From Thermoplasmata archaeon (GTDB lineage: Archaea > Thermoplasmatota > Thermoplasmata > Lutacidiplasmatales > UBA184): a stretch of DNA of 38,537 bases. This document shows, in pieces, positions 15,843 to 23,464 of the stretch. The position numbers and the translations under genes are program-made. How positions within the stretch are numbered: position 1 is the first letter of the stretch; every line of letters starts with the position of its first letter. The stretch covers positions 1 through 38,537 of the forward strand of contig JAKAYT010000011.1 in assembly GCA_021826685.1 (NCBI GenBank), in the 5' to 3' direction. Under the pieces are notes generated by a model, which saw only the letters and a program-made list of their open reading frames with translations, searched no databases and was not told the DNA's origin.

Positions 15843-18038
15843 TCACGTCCTCAGAAGTTTAAGATGCCGGGCGAGCCGCTCCCCGGTCATCGGGAGTTCG
15901 GTGGGCCCTTCTCCGCACGCGTCGCGCACCGCGTTGGCGATGGTCGCGGGCACCGGGATGATCGGAGGTTCCCCGAGGCCTTTCGCACCGAACGGCCCGG
16001 CGCCGAGGAATCCTTCGATGAAGTGGACCTCGATCGGAGGTACTTCGGCCAGGGTCGGAATCCGGTAGTCGACCAGCCCCGGGTTCTGTAGCACGCCCTC
16101 CGGGCTCCAGAGGCCCTCCTCGGTCAGCGCGGTCCCAAGCCCCATGACAATGCCGCCCTCGACCTGAGCCTTGGCCGTCTCGAAGTCCACCACTCGTCCC
16201 GCATCGTGGAACGCCGCGTACCGGACCACGCGCACGGTACCGAGTTCAGGGTCCAGCGCGACCTCGGCGACGTGCGCGGCCCCGGTGAAATCGGTGTACG
16301 GGTAGAACGTCCCGTCGAGGACCCGAAGGGCGTCGAACGACCCGGCCACTCCGTAGTGCGTGCCGTACGTCGTGAGACCCCCGTTCTCGATCTCCTCTCG
16401 GCGGAGAATCTCGCGCACCGGTCGGAAGACCCCGTCGACCTCGACGGCCAGCTCCGAGCCTTGAACCGTGAGTCGGATTGCTCCTTCGGGAGCGTCCGTT
16501 CGTTTCGCCAGCTCCGCCCGAAGCTCCCGCGCGGCCTTTTCGACGGCTTGACCGAGGGCACCCAGAGTACGGCTGCCCCACACGCCCGAGTCGAACGGAG
16601 CGGTCGCGGTGTCGCGGTAGTCGACCTCGATCCGCTCTCGGGGGATTCCTAGGACGACCTCGGCCACCGCCGCCAGCCCCCGGATCACGCTCCCGCTTCC
16701 GATCTCAGGTTCGCCCTGCACGATCCGCAGGCGCTCGGGTTGTAGGAAGAGCCGGGCTTCTCCTCCGGCACCCGTTCCGGTCGACCAGAAACCGGCCCCG
16801 ACCCCAATCCCATGATTCTCGGGGAGGCGTTCTCTCCATTTCCTCGCCCGCGCACCGGCTTCGGCGAGGCACTGCGAAAGGCCGAACGGTCCGACCGTCT
16901 GGCCCAGATGCGTCAGGTCCCCCGGGAGCCAGACGTGCCGCCGGCGGAACTCGACGGAGTCGACCCCGAGGCGTTGGGCGAGGTGGTCCATGTGCGATTC
17001 CGCCGCGAACGCGCATTGCGGAGCGAGCGGAGCGCGGTGGGGTCCCAGCGGAGGCTTGTGCGTGCGCAAGGCGATCCCCTCCAACTCGATCGCGGGGACC
17101 CGGTAGGGTCCCACCGTGAAACCGACCCCATAGCCGGTGGCGAAATCTCGCCCGGGAAGGCTGGATCCGGCGTCGACCTTCCAGAGAACGCGCCGGCCGA
17201 CGATCGTGCCGCCTCGGACCGCGCTCGACAGCCGAATGAGCGAGGGGAGGGTCGATCGTCCCAGGAGGAACTCCTCCCGATAGGTGAGCGCGAGCCGGAC
17301 AGGTCGACCGCTCGCATGGGCCAATACCAACGCATACGGTTCCACGAGCGAAGATCCCTTCCCGCCGAATCCGCCTCCGACCCACGTTCCTTCGACGACG
17401 ATCTGCGACTCGGGGATCCCCAGCATCGCGGCGAGGTCCTCGCGCACCCCGAACGGGCTCTGGGTCGAGGTGCGGACGAACCACGTTCCATCGTCCCGGA
17501 TCTCCGCGATCGCGGCGTGGGGCTCGAGCGCCACCTGCGACACCGAGTTCGTCCGGTACGTCTCCGTCAGAACGAAGTCGGCGGTCCGGAACACCCCGTC
17601 CAGATCGCCGTATCGTGCGTGAACGTGACCGATCACCTCGGGTTTCGGGCCTATCGCGGCCTCGTCGATGCTCTCGACGGCCGGGTGCTGGCGCGTTTCG
17701 ACCTTCACGGCTTGGGCCGCCCGACGGGCGACTTCGAGGGTGGGTGCCGCGACGGCGGCGATTGGCTGGGCGTGGTACTGGATCGTCGTGGACGGGAAGA
17801 TCGGTCGTTCCGGGTCGGTCGGCACGCCCGGGAGAAGTCGGGGGAGGTCCTCGGGGCCGATCGCGGTCACGCCGGGGATCGCCCGCGCCGCGGTGAGATC
17901 GATCGAGCGGATCGTGCCGTGGGGGATCGGCGCGAGAACGAGGGCGCCCCAGAGCATTCCCGGGCTCTCGATGTCCGTGCCGTAGAGGACCGCGCCGCGT
18001 GCCTTCGCCAGCGCGTCCGAGCGCACGGCGTAGCTCAT
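15843..18038 (-). CDS. Molybdenum hydroxylase, large Mo-cofactor subunit (xanthine dehydrogenase family)
   Basis: A 731-aa catalytic subunit of the xanthine oxidase/CO dehydrogenase family, which hydroxylates carbon centres of heterocycles or aldehydes using water. The molybdopterin-binding loop GGGFGGK is at 221-227, and the catalytic Glu is E690 in GAKGLGE near the C-terminus. The active-site loop reads HRAPLAPQ followed by CAFAAESHMD. It resembles the RAPGAPQ form of xanthine-type enzymes with Gly changed to Leu, and lacks the AYxCSFR motif of true aerobic CO dehydrogenase. The ATG at 18038 overlaps the 2Fe-2S gene stop. Gene order FAD, Fe-S, Mo equals coxM-S-L. Substrate unknown; purine, nicotinate or aldehyde are possibilities given the purP and nad neighbours. 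Confidence 0.9.
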   Translation of the reverse strand: MSYAVRSDALAKARGAVLYGTDIESPGMLWGALVLAPIPHGTIRSIDLTAARAIPGVTAIGPEDLPRLLPGVPTDPERPIFPSTTIQYHAQPIAAVAAPTLEVARRAAQAVKVETRQHPAVESIDEAAIGPKPEVIGHVHARYGDLDGVFRTADFVLTETYRTNSVSQVALEPHAAIAEIRDDGTWFVRTSTQSPFGVREDLAAMLGIPESQIVVEGTWVGGGFGGKGSSLVEPYALVLAHASGRPVRLALTYREEFLLGRSTLPSLIRLSSAVRGGTIVGRRVLWKVDAGSSLPGRDFATGYGVGFTVGPYRVPAIELEGIALRTHKPPLGPHRAPLAPQCAFAAESHMDHLAQRLGVDSVEFRRRHVWLPGDLTHLGQTVGPFGLSQCLAEAGARARKWRERLPENHGIGVGAGFWSTGTGAGGEARLFLQPERLRIVQGEPEIGSGSVIRGLAAVAEVVLGIPRERIEVDYRDTATAPFDSGVWGSRTLGALGQAVEKAARELRAELAKRTDAPEGAIRLTVQGSELAVEVDGVFRPVREILRREEIENGGLTTYGTHYGVAGSFDALRVLDGTFYPYTDFTGAAHVAEVALDPELGTVRVVRYAAFHDAGRVVDFETAKAQVEGGIVMGLGTALTEEGLWSPEGVLQNPGLVDYRIPTLAEVPPIEVHFIEGFLGAGPFGAKGLGEPPIIPVPATIANAVRDACGEGPTELPMTGERLARHLKLLRT

Positions 18039-18508
18039 CTCACGGCCTCCCGGGCGCGCTGGGCGGCTCGTCGGATCGAGACGTACCCCGTACAACGGCA
18101 CAGGTTCCCCTGGAGGTCCTCCTCGAACCCCGCGAGGTCGCCGGCGGCTCCCCGCTCGTGGAGGAGCGAGGCGAGCGCCATCACGAACCCGGGAGTGCAG
18201 TACCCGCACTGAGACGCCCCCTCGTCGGCGAACGATTGCATGATCCGAGCGCCGACATCCTCGGCGGCGAGGCCCTCGATGGTGGTGACCTCGCTTCCTG
18301 CGACTTCGTGCGCGAGCGTCAGGCAGCTCAGGACGCTCGCTCGGTCGACGAGGACGGTGCACGCGCCGCAATTCCCCGTGCGACAGCCTTCCTTGGTTCC
18401 TTTGAGCCCGAGGCGCCAGCGAAGGGTGTCCAGTAAACGCTCCGACTCCGGAATCGGGGACAGGTCGACCGATGTCGCGTTGACGGTGAAGGAGGGAGCG
18501 GTCGTCAC
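18035..18508 (-). CDS. Molybdenum hydroxylase, 2Fe-2S subunit
   Basis: A 157-aa electron-transfer subunit with two [2Fe-2S] clusters. The plant-type cluster uses C42, C47, C50 and C62 (CRTGNCGAC ... C). The second, helical-domain cluster uses C100, C103, C136 and C138 (CGYC ... CRCTG). This is the standard CoxS/small-subunit layout and length. The GTG at 18508 overlaps the FAD-subunit stop as GTGA, and its own stop overlaps the Mo-subunit ATG. It passes electrons from the Mo site to the FAD subunit. Confidence 0.93.
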   Translation of the reverse strand: MTTAPSFTVNATSVDLSPIPESERLLDTLRWRLGLKGTKEGCRTGNCGACTVLVDRASVLSCLTLAHEVAGSEVTTIEGLAAEDVGARIMQSFADEGASQCGYCTPGFVMALASLLHERGAAGDLAGFEEDLQGNLCRCTGYVSIRRAAQRAREAVR

Positions 18509-19371
18509 GGTGCCGGCCCCCGGGGGGCCGCGGTTCGGATCGCGAGGAGAGCTCGCCGGGCCAAGACCGCGACGATGTGACGGCGGTACTCTTCGGTCCC
18601 TCGACGATCCGTAGCGAAGGGAGAAAGCTTCCCCGCGAGCTCGGCCGCCGAGCGGACCTCGTCGTCCGTGGGAGGACGAGAACGCAACGCTTCTTCGGCC
18701 GGCAGGATCCGGACCGGCCGCGGCAGGACGTCGCCGACGGCGATCCGATAGTACCCTTCCGAGGGGGAACGCGCGACCGCCACGCCGACCTGCGAGATGT
18801 CGTTGACCGGACGTACCCGCTGCCAATGGTAGGCGCTCGGGCGTGCCTCGGGGATCCGCACCGCGCGCACGAGCTCGCCGAAGGCGAGCCTCGGTCGCCG
18901 GGAGTCGGAGAGGAATGCGTCGACCGGGGTCCAGCGGGACCCGTGGGGCCCGACGACCTCGACTTCGGCATCCAGCGCGAGGAGGATGGGCGACAGGTCG
19001 GAGGTCGGCGCGCTGCGCACGAGGTTGCCTCCGAGGGTCGCTCGATGGCGCAGGGCGACGCTCCCGACCGCACGAACGGCTTCCCAAAGCCCGGGGATCC
19101 GCTGGCGGATCCGCGGCTCCACCTCGAGCGCACGCAGCGGCAGGGTGCTGCCGATCGTCAACGAGTCGCCGGACCACTCGAGGAATTTCCAGGGAAGGTA
19201 GCGCAAGGAAACGACGCGGCGGGGGGCGATGCGCGCGCGGTCGATGTCGAGGAGCAGATCGGTCCCGCCGGCCAGGACCGCCACCCCTTCGGGGGAGGCG
19301 GTGCGCAGCTCGGCGAGCGCTTCGTCCGTGCTTCGCGGGTGCACGAGGTCGAACGGCGCCATCGGGGGCAT
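18505..19371 (-). CDS. Molybdenum hydroxylase, FAD-binding subunit
   Basis: A 288-aa flavin subunit of the same three-part hydroxylase (CoxM-like). The two FAD-binding loops are visible: AGGTDLLLD near residue 35 and ATLGGNLVRSAPTSD near residues 110-125. It passes electrons to an external acceptor. Three starts are clustered (GTG 19374, ATG 19371, ATG 19362). ATG 19371 is chosen because GGGG lies immediately upstream, though 19362 would fit a leaderless transcript from a GATATC patch at about 19387. It is the first gene of a seven-gene minus-strand operon ending with nadA and is divergent from the winged-helix regulator. Confidence 0.9.
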   Translation of the reverse strand: MPPMAPFDLVHPRSTDEALAELRTASPEGVAVLAGGTDLLLDIDRARIAPRRVVSLRYLPWKFLEWSGDSLTIGSTLPLRALEVEPRIRQRIPGLWEAVRAVGSVALRHRATLGGNLVRSAPTSDLSPILLALDAEVEVVGPHGSRWTPVDAFLSDSRRPRLAFGELVRAVRIPEARPSAYHWQRVRPVNDISQVGVAVARSPSEGYYRIAVGDVLPRPVRILPAEEALRSRPPTDDEVRSAAELAGKLSPFATDRRGTEEYRRHIVAVLARRALLAIRTAAPRGPAP

Positions 19372-19427
19372 CACCCCGTTGGGCGGGATATCGTCTCGCC
19401 GACCAGGAGGGGGCGGTCCGGCTCCGG

Positions 19428-19435
19428 CTTTTTAT
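19428..19435 (+). promoter_or_regulatory. TATA box of the winged-helix regulator
   Basis: CTTTTTAT, the most AT-rich patch in the divergent region, lies about 30 nt before the ATG at 19462. Transcription would begin within a few bases of the start codon, giving a nearly leaderless mRNA. Confidence 0.55.
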
Positions 19436-19438
19436 CTG

Positions 19439-19455
19439 CTCGGTCGCTGACCGAG
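19439..19455. promoter_or_regulatory. Perfect palindrome, candidate operator
   Basis: CTCGGTC-GCT-GACCGAG is a perfect inverted repeat with 7-bp arms and a 3-nt centre. It sits between the TATA box and the regulator start codon, exactly where a bound dimer would block RNA polymerase or TFB. Autoregulation by the adjacent winged-helix protein, perhaps with control of the divergent hydroxylase operon about 70 bp away, is the natural inference. Confidence 0.5.
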
Positions 19456-19461
19456 GGACGG

Positions 19462-19983
19462 ATGGGGTTCGATCTCTCGCTGCGGTACAGCACGCCGCTC
19501 ACTCCGATCGCGGATGTCGACGAGGTGCTCGGAGAGTTCCTTCGCCTCGTCGGGTACCTTCCGAACGGCGAGGAGGGCCGCGGTACCGAAGGGCCCGTGG
19601 GCGAGAGTCTTGCCTACCGGCTGGTGCGTCAGTGCTTCCTAGGGGAGCCCAGCCGGGCGTGGCAGCCGGACGAACTCGCCGTGACGCTCAAAACGACGAG
19701 GCCCACCGTCTATCGGCACATCAACAAGCTCAAGTCGCTCGATCTTCTCGAGGAGGTCGGCGTGCCGAGCCGGCGGGACCATGGTGGGGGGCGCAAGGCC
19801 TACCGGCTGCGCTACGGCAACATCGCCCGCGCATGGGATTTCACCGAAGCCCACGCCCAGAACGCACTGCGACGGTATCGCGAGACCGTGAACCATCTCC
19901 AGACGCTCATCGATCAAGGGGCGGCGGTCCCGCCGGCCGCGAAGACCGTACCCCGGGCCGCGGCGCGCGGAGGCGGCCGATGA
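19462..19983 (+). CDS. Winged-helix transcriptional regulator
   Basis: A 173-aa protein with a central winged helix-turn-helix at about residues 70-120. WQPDELAVTLKTTRPTVYRHI gives the recognition helix, and the wing region GGGRKAYRLRYG follows. The helical C-terminal segment (about 128-155, HAQNALRRYRETVNHLQTLI) is suited to dimerisation. No metal site or ligand domain is evident. It is divergent from the molybdenum hydroxylase operon, has a palindrome overlapping its own promoter, and overlaps the next gene as ATGA. It is probably a local regulator; whether it controls the hydroxylase operon is inference. Confidence 0.82.
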   Translation: MGFDLSLRYSTPLTPIADVDEVLGEFLRLVGYLPNGEEGRGTEGPVGESLAYRLVRQCFLGEPSRAWQPDELAVTLKTTRPTVYRHINKLKSLDLLEEVGVPSRRDHGGGRKAYRLRYGNIARAWDFTEAHAQNALRRYRETVNHLQTLIDQGAAVPPAAKTVPRAAARGGGR

Positions 19984-20288
19984 GCTCGTCCTCCTACGGT
20001 GCGGAGAAGGAACGACGGGCCCCTAACCTCACCGTGGGCTCGCGGGTGCGGATCATCTCGGCCGGGTCGGACGACACCGGCCTCGTCTCGGAGGGGATCT
20101 ACCGCGGGCTCGTCAGCATCGGAGGCGACAACATCCTCGCGATCGAGCTCGGCGGAGAGGGCGAAGAGAAGGGGCGGACGCGCCTCATCGCGACGGCCGC
20201 GACCTGGGTGATCGACATCCTCGAAGCGAAGGACGAAGAGGAGAAGCGCGCGGACAAGCCGTCGTCCACTCCCGAGTACTTTCGCTAG
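19980..20288 (+). CDS. Hypothetical protein co-translated with the regulator
   Basis: A 102-aa soluble acidic protein starting at the ATG that overlaps the regulator stop. Residues about 17-75 alternate beta-type segments (VGSRVRIISAG, GIYRGLVSIG, NILAIELGG, TRLIATAATWVIDIL), resembling a small SH3- or Sm-like barrel. The C-terminus is charged and probably disordered (EAKDEEEKRAD). No Cys and no membrane segment are present. I do not recognise the family. Translational coupling suggests it works with the regulator, perhaps as a co-regulator. It converges on aceA with a 10-bp gap. Confidence 0.75.
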   Translation: MSSSSYGAEKERRAPNLTVGSRVRIISAGSDDTGLVSEGIYRGLVSIGGDNILAIELGGEGEEKGRTRLIATAATWVIDILEAKDEEEKRADKPSSTPEYFR

Positions 20289-20298
20289 CTACGGATCG

Positions 20299-21648
20299 CT
20301 ACGTCGTGGTCCCCGGAGCCGAGCCGCGGGTCGGCCGCGGGCTCCCCTCCGCCGGATCCTTGGCCCGCCCTGCAGGGGACGAACGGAACTGCTGCGCCTC
20401 GGTTGAGCCTTCGAGCGCGAGCGTCGACGTGAGTCCGCCGGAGAGGACCTGGGCGACGTCGTCGAAGTAGTCCGTCCCGACGAAACTCTGGTGCTTGACC
20501 GCACGGTACCCGGATCCCTCGACGGCGAACTCCTCCTCCTGGAGGTCGGAATAGGCGAGCATCCCGCGGGTCTTGTAGTCCGCCGCGAGCCGGAACGCCG
20601 AGAGGTTCACGGCGTGGAATCCCGCGAGCGTGACGAACTGGAACTTGTAGCCGAGCTGGGCGAGGTCCGACTGGAACCGACCGATCTCCTGCTCGCCGAG
20701 CCGGCGACGCCAGTTGAACGACGGAGAGAGGTTGTAGGCCAGCAACTTGCCCGGGTACCTCGCGTGGACGGCGTCCGCGAAGGCCCGCGCCTCGTCGAGA
20801 TCGGGGCCCGACGTCTCGAACCAGAGCATGTCGGCGTACGGAGCGTAGGCGATCCCGCGGGCGATCGCCGAGTCGATCCCCGGGCGGATCCCGAAGAATC
20901 CTTCGGTCGTACGCTCCCCGGTGATGAACTCCTGATCCCGGGGATCGACGTCGCTCGTCAGGAGCTTCGCGGAGTGGGCATCGGTGCGTGCGATGATGAC
21001 CGTAGGGACGTCCAGAATGTCGGCGGCGAGGCGGGCCGCCCATAGCTTCTGGTTGAACTCGCGCGTCGGGACAAGGACCTTGCCCCCCATGTGCCCGCAC
21101 TTCTTCACCGAGGCGAGCTGATCCTCGATGTGCAGGCCGGCGGCCCCGGCTTCGATCAGCGCCTTGGTGAGCTCGAAGACGTTGAGCGTGCCACCGAACC
21201 CGGCTTCTGCGTCGGCGACAATCGGGGCGTACCAGTAGGTGGCCCCTGCACCGGACGCGTGCTGCTTTTCGTCCTGGCGACGGAAGGCATTATTGATTCG
21301 ACGAACCAAGGTCGGCATGCTGAGCGCGGGATAGAGGCTCTGGTCCGGGTACGTTTGGCCCGCGTCGTTGGCATCGGCCGCGACCTGCCAGCCGCTCGCG
21401 TAGATGGCCAGGAGGCCCGCCTGCACCATCTGGACGGCCTGGCTCCCGTTCATCGCGCCCAGCGCCGGGACGTACTCTTCGTTCTCGAGCAGTTGCCAGA
21501 GCCGGCGCGCACCGACGTCGGCGAGCGTATGCTCGATCCGGATCGAACCCCGCAGGCGTGCGACGTCCTCGGGGCGGTACGGTCGCTGCGTGCGCTTCCA
21601 GCGCGCCGCCTGGGACCAATCGTCCGCGAGCTCTTTCGCGTCCTTCAT
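20299..21648 (-). CDS. aceA: Isocitrate lyase (glyoxylate bypass)
   Basis: A 449-aa enzyme that splits isocitrate into succinate and glyoxylate. The catalytic motif K182-K-C184-G-H186 is followed by MGGKVLVP, and the metal/substrate segments [23 protein letters not shown] and [10 protein letters not shown] are intact. The C-terminal region includes [11 protein letters not shown] and [11 protein letters not shown]. Length matches bacterial-type isocitrate lyases (about 430-450 aa). The ATG at 21648 overlaps the aceB stop as ATGA, so synthase and lyase are made together. The last about 30 residues are a Pro/Ser/Thr-rich tail with little conservation. Confidence 0.96.
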   Translation of the reverse strand: MKDAKELADDWSQAARWKRTQRPYRPEDVARLRGSIRIEHTLADVGARRLWQLLENEEYVPALGAMNGSQAVQMVQAGLLAIYASGWQVAADANDAGQTYPDQSLYPALSMPTLVRRINNAFRRQDEKQHASGAGATYWYAPIVADAEAGFGGTLNVFELTKALIEAGAAGLHIEDQLASVKKCGHMGGKVLVPTREFNQKLWAARLAADILDVPTVIIARTDAHSAKLLTSDVDPRDQEFITGERTTEGFFGIRPGIDSAIARGIAYAPYADMLWFETSGPDLDEARAFADAVHARYPGKLLAYNLSPSFNWRRRLGEQEIGRFQSDLAQLGYKFQFVTLAGFHAVNLSAFRLAADYKTRGMLAYSDLQEEEFAVEGSGYRAVKHQSFVGTDYFDDVAQVLSGGLTSTLALEGSTEAQQFRSSPAGRAKDPAEGSPRPTRGSAPGTTT

Positions 21649-23285
21649 GAGGGGTCCGCCGGAACCGTCGGCTCCAGTACACGGTAGGCCGAGTTGGTAA
21701 AATACTCTTGGAAGGCCGTACTCGCCACCAATCCTTCCATCAGACCCGCGGCCGCCGCGATCGTGGAGGTCGGCCCCCCCTCCCGGGTCCGCTCCGCGCG
21801 CACTCGCTGCGCCTCCGTGGCGATCGCCTCGACGATGTAGGGGATCGTGACCGCTTCGCCCGAAGCGAGGCGGACCCTTCGATGGGCCCACTGCCAAAGC
21901 TGGGCACGAGCGATCTCGACCGTGGCGGCATCTTCCATGCGGTGATCGATCGGAACGCATCCGACCCCTCGCAACCACGACTCGAGGTAGCGAACCGCCA
22001 CTCGGACGTTCGTTCGGATCCCGTCCTCGGTCACGGGTCCGACGGGGATCTCGAGGAGATCCTCGGGACGGACGGGCTCGGGGAGAGGACGACGGTCGAT
22101 CTGGTTCGGTCCGGGCATCCGGGCGTCGAAGGCGCGTTGCGCGACCGCGACGAGCCCGGGGTGGGCGACCCACGTACCGTCGTGGCCGAGGGCCACCTCG
22201 CGCTCCTTGTCCGCGAGGACGGCCGCCATCGCCGCCTCGTTCGCCGAAGGGTCCGACCGGAGGGGGATCTGCGCCGCCATTCCGCCGATCGCGTGCGCGC
22301 CACGTCGGTGACATATTCGGATGAGGTGGCGGACGTAGGCGCGTAGGAAGGGCCGGTCCATCGTGAGCTCCGAGCGATCGGGAAAGATCGCCGACGCGTC
22401 GTCCCGGAACTGCTTGAGGAAGCTGAAGATGTAGTCCCAACGGCCGCAGTTCAGCCCGGCGGAGTGCTCGCGAAGGGCATACAGAATCTCCTCCGCCTCG
22501 AAGACGGCGGGCAGGGTCTCGATCAGGACCGTCGCGCGAATCGTCCCGCGCGGGAGCCCCCCGCGGTCCTCGCTGAACCGGAAGACGTCGTCCCAGAGCT
22601 CGGCCTCGGGAAAATGCTCGATCTTGGGCAGGTAGAAGTACGGGCGGTGGCCCCGCGCGACCAGTTCGCGCGAGGTATGGAAGAAGTAGATCCCGAAGTC
22701 GAAGAGGCTCGCCGAGACCGGCCGGCCGTCAACCGTTACGTGGCGTTCGTCCAGGTGCCAACCGCGAGGACGGACGAACAGCACGGCCGGGCGGTCCCCA
22801 AGAGTGAGACGTACCCCGTCGGGACCGACGTCCTCGATCGTTCCTCGGACGGCGTCGATGAGGTTCGCTTGTCCCTCGACCGTCCGTGCCCACACGGGAG
22901 AGTGCGAGTCCTCGAAGTCCGCCATGTAGACGCGGGCGCCGGAGTTGAGCGCGTGGATCACCATCCGCCGATCGGTGGGTCCCGTGATCTCGACACGTCG
23001 GTCGACGATATCGTCCGGAGGGGGCGCGACATTCCACTCTCCCTCTCGGAGGGCACGCGTCGCTTCGGGAAAGGACGGCCGATGCCCTCGGACGAGGTCC
23101 TCGTGAAACCGTGCGCGGTGGGCGAGGAGCTCTTGGCGGCGATCCTCGAAGCGCGCCGCGAGCTCGCCGACGAAGCGAAGAGCGTTCGGCGTCAACACGT
23201 CATCCGCTGCAAGCACGGGCGGCCCGACGACACGCAGGCGGTCCGGGAACGCCGCGTCGACGGGCCGGTTGGGCGAGCCGTCCAT
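21645..23285 (-). CDS. aceB: Malate synthase A (glyoxylate bypass)
   Basis: A 546-aa enzyme that condenses glyoxylate and acetyl-CoA to malate. It has the A-isoform length and motifs: [75 protein letters not shown] and GGMAAQIP, with [11 protein letters not shown] near the acetyl-CoA site. The ATG at 23285 lies about 35 nt after a minus-strand AATTTA box, so a short leader is expected. It is first in an aceB-aceA operon. Together the two allow net growth on acetate or fatty-acid-derived acetyl-CoA. Confidence 0.96.
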   Translation of the reverse strand: MDGSPNRPVDAAFPDRLRVVGPPVLAADDVLTPNALRFVGELAARFEDRRQELLAHRARFHEDLVRGHRPSFPEATRALREGEWNVAPPPDDIVDRRVEITGPTDRRMVIHALNSGARVYMADFEDSHSPVWARTVEGQANLIDAVRGTIEDVGPDGVRLTLGDRPAVLFVRPRGWHLDERHVTVDGRPVSASLFDFGIYFFHTSRELVARGHRPYFYLPKIEHFPEAELWDDVFRFSEDRGGLPRGTIRATVLIETLPAVFEAEEILYALREHSAGLNCGRWDYIFSFLKQFRDDASAIFPDRSELTMDRPFLRAYVRHLIRICHRRGAHAIGGMAAQIPLRSDPSANEAAMAAVLADKEREVALGHDGTWVAHPGLVAVAQRAFDARMPGPNQIDRRPLPEPVRPEDLLEIPVGPVTEDGIRTNVRVAVRYLESWLRGVGCVPIDHRMEDAATVEIARAQLWQWAHRRVRLASGEAVTIPYIVEAIATEAQRVRAERTREGGPTSTIAAAAGLMEGLVASTAFQEYFTNSAYRVLEPTVPADPS

Positions 23286-23315
23286 AGGACACCGACCGAC
23301 CGATAGGCATACGGG

Positions 23316-23324
23316 CCTAAATTC
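23316..23324 (-). promoter_or_regulatory. Candidate TATA box for aceB-aceA
   Basis: Minus-strand GAATTTAGG is centred about 35 nt upstream of the aceB ATG, predicting a leader of about 9 nt. It lies in the short gap between aceB and the tRNA gene. Confidence 0.42.
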
Positions 23325-23355
23325 CGTCGGGTCCCGCCCGGCACTCCCGGCGGGA

Positions 23356-23455
23356 CGGGCTTGCTGGGAGTTTCGTCACGGATTCCACCGCGATTTCGAA
23401 CCCAGGTCGTTGGCTTCGAAGGCCAACAGGATAGTCCAGACTACCCCACAAGCCC
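23356..23455 (-). tRNA. tRNA-Arg (anticodon UCG) with a T-loop intron
   Basis: The minus strand folds as a complete tRNA once 25 nt are removed. The acceptor stem GGGCTTG/CAAGCCC has discriminator G and no encoded CCA. The D-arm contains the conserved AGTCTGGA stretch with GG. The anticodon stem TTGGC/GCCAA has loop CTTCGAA, giving U33 and anticodon UCG (reads CGA, Arg). The T-stem is CTGGG/CCCAG. As encoded, the T-loop is 32 nt long; excising positions 23394-23370 leaves the canonical CTGGGTTCGAATCCCAG. The gene lies 10 bp after polC, with a TATA-like AAATAC about 26 nt upstream, inside the polC 3' end. The only weak point is the D-stem (G-U at 10-25, U-U at 13-22), which is acceptable in archaeal tRNAs. 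Confidence 0.85.
23370..23394 (-). other. tRNA intron at position 59/60 with bulge-helix-bulge motif
   Basis: A 25-nt intron. Around it the RNA forms the substrate of the archaeal splicing endonuclease: outer helix CTGGG/CCCAG (the T-stem), then a 4-bp central helix TTCG/CGAA. A 3-nt bulge AAA lies on the 5' side and a 3-nt bulge ACT on the 3' side, with an inner stem TCGCGG/CCGTGA (one G-U pair) capped by TGGAAT. Cutting after the second base of each bulge removes exactly 25 nt and restores a 7-nt T-loop. Confidence 0.82.
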
Positions 23456-23464
23456 GCAGGCGCG

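Noticed and set aside
15843-19371. Aerobic CO dehydrogenase (coxMSL)
   Set aside because: Gene order fits, but the Mo subunit lacks the AYxCSFR active-site loop and is shorter than CoxL.
23356-23455. tRNA pseudogene with an insertion
   Set aside because: The insertion forms an exact bulge-helix-bulge, and its removal restores a perfect T-arm, which is not expected of a random insertion.
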